Shown one piece after another: positions 59,828 through 64,000 of a DNA stretch of 64,000 bases (its first letter is position 1; each line of letters begins with the position of its first letter). Origin of the DNA: Halopelagius longus. GTDB lineage: Archaea; Halobacteriota; Halobacteria; Halobacteriales; Haloferacaceae. The position numbers were made by a program, and so were the translations under genes. The stretch is taken from positions 682,001 through 746,000 of the forward strand of contig NZ_FNKQ01000003.1 in NCBI RefSeq assembly GCF_900100875.1. The letters run 5' to 3'. The notes beneath the pieces were generated by a model, which saw only the letters and a list, made by a program, of their open reading frames with translations, was not told the DNA's origin and ran no database searches.

Positions 59828-59851
59828 CACCCCTTCGTTTCGACTGGAAAC
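59828..59851 (-). promoter_or_regulatory. Origin recognition box (left of AT-rich segment)
   Basis: Minus strand: GTTTCcagtcGAAAC followed by GAAGGGGTG. Identical over 24 bases to the box at 60200-60223 but on the opposite strand. A g-rich run lies on its right side (59861-59873). Confidence 0.85.
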
Positions 59852-59884
59852 CCTCGTGAGGGTGGGGGGTGGGTCACCGAGTCG

Positions 59885-59985
59885 ACGGCTATGCTAGTTA
59901 ATACAACTAGCGACCCGGCCAATAATATCTCTCTTTTCTGTTCTACGGATACTGTTTCCACGGCAACGTGATAAAACCACCCGCT
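59885..59985. other. AT-rich segment, candidate DNA unwinding element
   Basis: Much richer in A and T than the surrounding DNA (aataatatctctcttttctg, 59920-59940). It contains a 17-base inverted repeat, CTAGTT-aatac-AACTAG (59894-59910), and lies between oppositely oriented boxes. Confidence 0.65.
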
Positions 59986-60023
59986 TCGAAAGACGGCTTC
60001 TACCCCCACCCGCCCTTTCGGCA

Positions 60024-60053
60024 GTTCCACCCGAAACGAAGGGGTGTGGGGGT
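60024..60053 (+). promoter_or_regulatory. Origin recognition box (right of AT-rich segment)
   Basis: gttccacccgaaac followed by gaaggggtg and an extended g-run. Opposite in direction to the left box. Confidence 0.8.
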
Positions 60054-60077
60054 ACTCCCCTACGTTTCGTGTCGAAC
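60054..60077 (-). promoter_or_regulatory. ORB-like box facing the preceding box
   Basis: Minus strand: gttcgacacgaaac then gtaggggagt. With the box at 60024 it forms a tail-to-tail pair whose G-tails meet at about 60053. Confidence 0.6.
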
Positions 60078-60199
60078 CCGAACCGACCTTCCGACGGAGC
60101 GTGTCCTCCGAGAACACTCGACACACTACGTCGCGAAATTGCAGATTCGAGCCGGAAAACGGCGGATACGTGCCTTCGCGTTCGAGCCGAACACCGTCG

Positions 60200-60223
60200 G
60201 TTTCCAGTCGAAACGAAGGGGTG
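60200..60223 (+). promoter_or_regulatory. Origin recognition box
   Basis: GTTTCcagtcGAAAC then GAAGGGGTG; exact match to the left box. Confidence 0.85.
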
Positions 60224-60287
60224 TAGCGTCCGAACGCGTCTCTCAGACCCGCCTGCGTTTTCGAACGCGAGTGTCGTCGTCGCCTCC

Positions 60288-60313
60288 GCGAGTGGAAACG
60301 AGGGTGGGGGTGG
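60288..60313 (+). promoter_or_regulatory. Degenerate ORB-like box with g-run
   Basis: gcgagtggaaacgagggt followed by gggggtgg; right half of the dyad and the G-tail are kept. Confidence 0.5.
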
Positions 60314-60409
60314 GAGCGACGAGACGGCGTGGAGTCGAAACGGTGGCCTCCTGGCGGGAAGGAACGCGGGATGAGACGGCCGTATCACACCGGCATCCGG
60401 GGAAGATAC

Positions 60410-60433
60410 GTTTGCAGTCGAAGTCTGGGGGCC
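60410..60433 (+). promoter_or_regulatory. Degenerate ORB-like box
   Basis: gtttgcagtcgaag then tctgggggcc; dyad centre and G-tail retained. Confidence 0.4.
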
Positions 60434-60708
60434 GATTCGCGGCGTCTATCGGTTTTTCGACTCTCTCAGTCCTCGACGAGAGTCGCCGCAGTCACCAAAC
60501 TCCATCCGAAATCTCCACTCGAGTGAACAGTCGAACGACGGTACCGGTGGGCATCGCGTACCGTTCAACGTTGATGCCGATAGACAATTTTTAGTACCAC
60601 CTGTTCGTCTGGTTCGTCTGCATCATCTGGACGCGCCGTCTTCGGTGCGACGGCGGAGTACCGGTGTCCTACACCGTCTTCCGCCGACTGTGCACCGTCT
60701 GCGGCCCG

Positions 60709-60730
60709 CTTTCCACTCGAAATTGGGGGG
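60709..60730 (+). promoter_or_regulatory. orc1: ORB-like box over the orc1 promoter
   Basis: ctttccactcgaaa then ttgggggg, ending nine bases before the orc1 ATG. It occupies the place where a leaderless orc1 transcript would have its TATA box and start, and no other TATA is seen there. Confidence 0.65.
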
Positions 60731-60739
60731 TATGCACGT

Positions 60740-62602
60740 ATGGACGAAGACACTCCGCGCGACAGGGACGCAGACGAAGACGGCACAGAGCGCGGCGGAC
60801 AGGAACCACAGCATAGTAGCGAACCGAACAGCGACGCATCGGACGACGACGAATCGAACAGCACCGCATCGAACAGTGACGCACCGACCGGGGAGGGATC
60901 GAAAAACGACGCATCGGCCGGCGACGACTCGACCGCGGACGGCGACTCGACCGCGGACGGCGACTCGGCCGCAGACGAGACTGCCGGTCGGACCGTCGAC
61001 GGCGACGAACGAGGCGGGCCGTCCCGCGGGACGCAGTCCGACGACGCGGCCGAACGGGGGTCGTCGGACCGCCGGCCGGAGTCCGGGGACGACCCGGTCA
61101 CGGCCGAAGACATCGACATCAGAGAGAGCATCGGCCCCTCCGCGGCGTCGGACGGGACGGACGACGGGTCGCCGGACGTGAGCCTCGACGAAGTCGTCCT
61201 CGACGACGACGACGGCGACAGTCGCGGCCTGTTCGACGACCTGCTGTCGGGCGAACCCATCTTCGAGAACAAGGAGGTTCTCCGCCCCTCGTACACGCCG
61301 CACGAACTCCCCCACAGAACCGAGCAGATAAATCAGATGGCGACGATTCTCGTCTCCGCCCTCCGCGGGGAGACGCCGTCGAACATCCTCATCTACGGGA
61401 AGACCGGGACCGGGAAGACGGCGAGCGCGAAGTTCGTCAGTCAGGAACTGGAATCGACCTCGCAGAAGTACGACGTTCCCTGCGAGGTGGAGTACATCAA
61501 CTGCGAGGTGACCGACACGCAGTACCGCGTCCTCGCACAGTTGGCAAACAAGTTCATCGAGAAGAACGAAGCGTACATCGAACGCGAACTCGACCGCCTC
61601 CGCGACTTGCGCGCCCGCGCCGCGGAGTCGGTGAACGAACTGACCGACACCGACTTCGACTCCGTCGCCGCCGTCGAACAGCGGATTTCGCAGCTCGAAG
61701 AGGACTTAGAGGAGATGGAGGCGGTGCCCATGACGGGGTGGCCGACCGACCGCGTGTACACGACGTTCTTCGACGCGGTGGACTACAACGAACGCGTCGT
61801 CGTCATCATGCTCGACGAGATAGACAAACTCGTCGAGAAATCGGGCGACGACACCCTCTATAACCTCTCGCGGATGAACTCCGAACTCGACAACTCCCGC
61901 ATCTCCATCATGGGTATCTCGAACGACCTGAAGTTCACCGACTTCCTCGACCCCCGCGTCAAATCCTCTCTCGGCGAGGAGGAGATCGTGTTCCCGCCGT
62001 ACGACGCGAACCAACTCCGCGACATCCTCCAACACCGCTCCGACGTGGCGTTCAAAGACGGCGCACTCACCGACGACGTCATCCCCCTCTGTGCCGCCTT
62101 CGCCGCGCAGGAACACGGCGACGCGCGGCGCGCACTCGACCTTCTGCGGACCGCGGGCGAACTCGCGGAACGCGGCCAGTCCGACACCGTCGAGGAGGCG
62201 CACGTCCGGCAGGCCCAAGACAAGATAGAACTCGACCGAGTGGTCGAAGTCGTCCGGACGCTCCCCACCCAGTCGAAGATCGTCCTCTTTTCGACCATCC
62301 TCTTGGAGAAGAACGGCGTCCGCAACATCAACACCGGCGAGGTGTTCAACATCTACAAGCGCCTCTGTGAGGAGATAGACGCCGACGTGCTCACCCAACG
62401 GCGCGTGACCGACCTCATCTCGGAACTCGACATGCTCGGCATCGTCAACGCCGTCGTCGTCTCGAAGGGACGCTACGGCCGCACGAAGGAGATCTCGCTT
62501 TCGGTCCCCATCGACGAAACCGAGGCGGTCCTCCTCTCGGACTCCCGACTCGGCGATATCGAGAACGCGCAACCGTTCGTCCAAGCCCGGTTCGACAACT
62601 AA
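60740..62602 (+). CDS. orc1: Orc1/Cdc6-family replication initiator
   Basis: A 620-residue AAA+ initiator. About 170 N-terminal residues are Asp/Ser/Thr-rich with direct repeats (DDSTADGDSTADGDSAADE) and look disordered. The AAA+ core follows: Walker A IYGKTGTGKTASA (residues 218-230), Walker B VVIMLDEIDKLVEK, sensor region ISIMGISNDLKF. The C-terminal winged helix (about 520-615) recognises the boxes. It binds the origin and loads the MCM helicase. ATG 60740 is used; a GTG near 61179 would remove the extension. Confidence 0.96.
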   Translation: MDEDTPRDRDADEDGTERGGQEPQHSSEPNSDASDDDESNSTASNSDAPTGEGSKNDASAGDDSTADGDSTADGDSAADETAGRTVDGDERGGPSRGTQSDDAAERGSSDRRPESGDDPVTAEDIDIRESIGPSAASDGTDDGSPDVSLDEVVLDDDDGDSRGLFDDLLSGEPIFENKEVLRPSYTPHELPHRTEQINQMATILVSALRGETPSNILIYGKTGTGKTASAKFVSQELESTSQKYDVPCEVEYINCEVTDTQYRVLAQLANKFIEKNEAYIERELDRLRDLRARAAESVNELTDTDFDSVAAVEQRISQLEEDLEEMEAVPMTGWPTDRVYTTFFDAVDYNERVVVIMLDEIDKLVEKSGDDTLYNLSRMNSELDNSRISIMGISNDLKFTDFLDPRVKSSLGEEEIVFPPYDANQLRDILQHRSDVAFKDGALTDDVIPLCAAFAAQEHGDARRALDLLRTAGELAERGQSDTVEEAHVRQAQDKIELDRVVEVVRTLPTQSKIVLFSTILLEKNGVRNINTGEVFNIYKRLCEEIDADVLTQRRVTDLISELDMLGIVNAVVVSKGRYGRTKEISLSVPIDETEAVLLSDSRLGDIENAQPFVQARFDN

Positions 62603-62633
62603 TAGTCATCACTGATGTAAGTCAACCAGTCTG

Positions 62634-62656
62634 AACCATTCGTTCGACTGGAACTT
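62634..62656 (-). promoter_or_regulatory. ORB-like box downstream of orc1
   Basis: Minus strand: aagttccagtcgaac then gaatggtt. It shares gttccagtcgaa with true boxes but has a one-base shorter dyad, and overlaps the sec11 stop codon. Confidence 0.35.
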
Positions 62657-63611
62657 ACGCGCCAGCGAGTCGCGGACCGAACGTCGTCTCCACCGTCGCG
62701 TTCCCGCCCGTATCGAGCGTTCTCACCTCGAGTAGTGTCTCCCGCGTGGACTCGAAGCGAAGGGGTTCGGAATCGACAATCGACGCGGGACCGTCAACCG
62801 ACGGTGACTCACCCACGGACGGTGACTCGTCCACGGCCGATGACTCGTCCACGGCCGATGACTCGCCCACGGACGATGGCTCGTCCACCGACGCCGGAGT
62901 ATCGACGGGCGTCGAGAGGAACAGTCCCGCGAGTTTCAGTCGGACGTAGCCGAGGTACGGGACGCGGATGTGGGCGACGCCCTCTATCCACTCCTTCTTG
63001 ACCGGTTCCGCGATATCGCTGGCTTGGTCGTACTGCGAGTTGGCGTCGCCCTTCGTGATGAACCCCGCGTGCGGCGCGGGGCAGTTGTCCAGTTCCGCGC
63101 AGTTGTCCGCGTTCACGTAGTCGGGGTTCGCCTCGCTGTACCAGTTTTCGCCCTCCTCGACCCAGAAGTGAGCGCGGTGGATTATCGGCGACCCGAACCG
63201 GGAGGGCGGGTCGTAGACGACGACGGACCCGTTGCCGCCGAGCGTTCGGTACCCCCTCTCCTCGCCGACTTCCACCGGAACCACGCCTGTCTGTTCGACG
63301 GCGTACTCCGGACTGAACCGGTCGGGGTCGCTGATGAAGACGAGGTCACCCCGCTCCATGTGCGGTTCCATGCTCCCGCTCTCGACGGCGACCATCGGCG
63401 GCCAGACGCCGCTAACGAGGTAGAGCAACAGGCCAATAGCGACGACGACGGAGAGACTGACCGCCACTTCGCGGACGAACACCAACGCCCCCGTCTCCGC
63501 CGTCCGAAGTCGAGTGAAGAAGTCGTCCGCATCCCCCGACTCCCCTCTCGCCTCGGGTGAGAGAGGCGGGGGGTCCGCGTCACCGCCCGACTCCTCCTCG
63601 TCGTGAGTCAT
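62655..63611 (-). CDS. sec11: Signal peptidase I (archaeal S26B type)
   Basis: A 318-residue membrane-anchored signal peptidase. One N-terminal helix (about residues 45-70) precedes the catalytic Ser in VESGSMEPHMERGDLV. SPIIHRAHFW supplies the His that replaces the bacterial Lys, and ITKGDANSQYD the conserved Asp region. It cleaves Sec signal peptides outside the cell. Between the catalytic part and the C-terminus lie about 40 residues of repeats (SSAVDESSAVDESPSVGES) from roughly 18-base DNA repeats at 62790-62900. Convergent with orc1. Confidence 0.92.
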   Translation of the reverse strand: MTHDEEESGGDADPPPLSPEARGESGDADDFFTRLRTAETGALVFVREVAVSLSVVVAIGLLLYLVSGVWPPMVAVESGSMEPHMERGDLVFISDPDRFSPEYAVEQTGVVPVEVGEERGYRTLGGNGSVVVYDPPSRFGSPIIHRAHFWVEEGENWYSEANPDYVNADNCAELDNCPAPHAGFITKGDANSQYDQASDIAEPVKKEWIEGVAHIRVPYLGYVRLKLAGLFLSTPVDTPASVDEPSSVGESSAVDESSAVDESPSVGESPSVDGPASIVDSEPLRFESTRETLLEVRTLDTGGNATVETTFGPRLAGA

Positions 63612-63727
63612 CGCTCCCGGCTTCGCCGTCGCCGGGTTTCAACTTTCTGGGCAGGGAGTCTCGTCCGACCGAGACGTTCCGTTCAGCGTTTCAATACGCT
63701 TTTCTTGTGCCTCCGCTTTCGACCGGT

Positions 63728-64000
63728 GTGCCTCTGGAGACGCCGTCGCGCATCGTGCAGGAACTCGCTCGTCACGGCTACAACGCCGAGAGGGAGGCCG
63801 TGACGCTCATCGCCGGTGCCGCCGACCCGGCGACTGCGCTGGCGCGCGCGGTGGAAGAAGCGGGCGACGACGCGTTCCGCGTCACCGCCGCCGACGTTCG
63901 GGCGGTCCTCGACGCGGCGCGTTCGGCGGACGCGGAGACGACGCCCTCGCCGACGGCGTCTCCGACCGGCGATTCGACACCCGCCCCCGACCCCTCCGTT
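63728..64000 (+). CDS. polB: DNA polymerase D small subunit DP1, N-terminal part
   Basis: The first 91 codons of a gene running off the window. GTG start; the protein begins PLETPSRIVQELARHGYNAE, with EREAVTLIAGAADPATALAR following, the N-terminal helical domain of haloarchaeal DP1. A Thr/Pro/Asp linker then begins. The phosphoesterase domain that gives 3'-5' exonuclease activity lies beyond the end. An AT-rich ttcaatacgctttt lies about 25-38 bases before the start. Its partner, the large subunit, is at 7647-11246. Confidence 0.85.
   Translation, partial: MPLETPSRIVQELARHGYNAEREAVTLIAGAADPATALARAVEEAGDDAFRVTAADVRAVLDAARSADAETTPSPTASPTGDSTPAPDPSV

Larger units (their letters stand above)
59500..60735. 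other. Chromosomal replication origin (oriC1-type)
   Basis: A noncoding stretch between the divergent oapA and orc1 genes, within a 1.7-kb gap. It holds inverted origin recognition boxes on both sides of an AT-rich segment (about 59885-59985), with further boxes up to the orc1 start. Open frames here are Pro/Arg/Ser-rich chance frames. The gene order polB-sec11-orc1-origin-oapABC is that of known haloarchaeal main origins. Function inferred from boxes and neighbours, not tested. Confidence 0.88.

Noticed and set aside
59416-60126. 236-residue minus-strand frame in the origin
   Set aside because: Pro/Arg/Ser-rich without domain; it spans recognition boxes and the AT-rich segment, which are noncoding in known origins.
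1-64000. CRISPR arrays, insertion sequences or prophage
   Set aside because: No regularly spaced repeats, transposase, integrase or terminal inverted repeats were seen; the only tandem repeats are short ones in the origin and in low-complexity coding tails.

Overview
This window is high-GC haloarchaeal chromosome. The proteins are strongly acidic, and short-leader or leaderless TATA promoters recur. The gene set is diagnostic: family D DNA polymerase, LysW-dependent arginine synthesis, an XPD-type helicase, a bacterio-opsin-activator-type regulator, a HalOD1 protein and an OapABC/Orc1 replication origin. From memory, the content and order resemble the chromosome around the main origin of Haloferax-type (Haloferacales) genomes. 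I could not run a comparison, so genus is not assigned. I found no tRNA, rRNA, insertion sequence, prophage or CRISPR array; the whole stretch looks like stable core chromosome.

Layout. 0-3.2 kb: a small membrane protein, then a minus-strand operon that looks like a split Tm-1 protein (TIM-barrel half, cupin, ATP-binding UPF0261 half). 3.3-7.5 kb: DUF5783, a NifU-like protein, an alkaline-phosphatase-fold enzyme annotated by family as sulfatase, an SMR exporter, ketopantoate reductase and a rubredoxin-like protein. 7.6-17.8 kb: PolD large subunit with a PPC-domain protein, a four-CBS protein, glycyl-tRNA synthetase, dolichol kinase, a KhtTU-like antiporter and DUF2243. 18.1-27.3 kb: a complete arginine block, argG-argH then lysW-lysX-argC-argB-argD-argE-argF. 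27.4-41 kb: MFS transporter, several membrane or lipoproteins, MscS, XPD-like helicase, cytochrome P450, 2'-5' RNA ligase-like protein, SPFH protein, HemG-like flavodoxin, NUDIX and UvrB. 41-49.4 kb: a ferritin-like candidate, a 1145-residue MEDS/GAF/HTH regulator, HalOD1, two divergent rhodaneses and an AI-2E-family protein. 49.5-53.7 kb: thiamine ABC importer thiBPQ. 53.7-56.7 kb: methyltransferase, DUF2391, a KaiC-like protein, a conserved acidic protein and a 29-residue membrane peptide.

56.8-64 kb is the replication origin neighbourhood. oapC, oapB and oapA read away from a roughly 1.6-kb noncoding region with inverted origin recognition boxes around an AT-rich segment. Beyond it lie orc1/cdc6, signal peptidase I and the start of the PolD small subunit, so both PolD subunit genes and the initiator lie within about 56 kb.

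The observations most worth checking are: the box-by-box structure of the origin, including boxes outside the usual region and one covering the orc1 promoter; a LysW carrier protein with no cysteines; the split Tm-1 operon; a perfect operator-like palindrome between TATA box and start codon of a 55-residue gene; a two-copy structured element at the 3' ends of two unrelated genes; and the 29-residue ORF with its own promoter.
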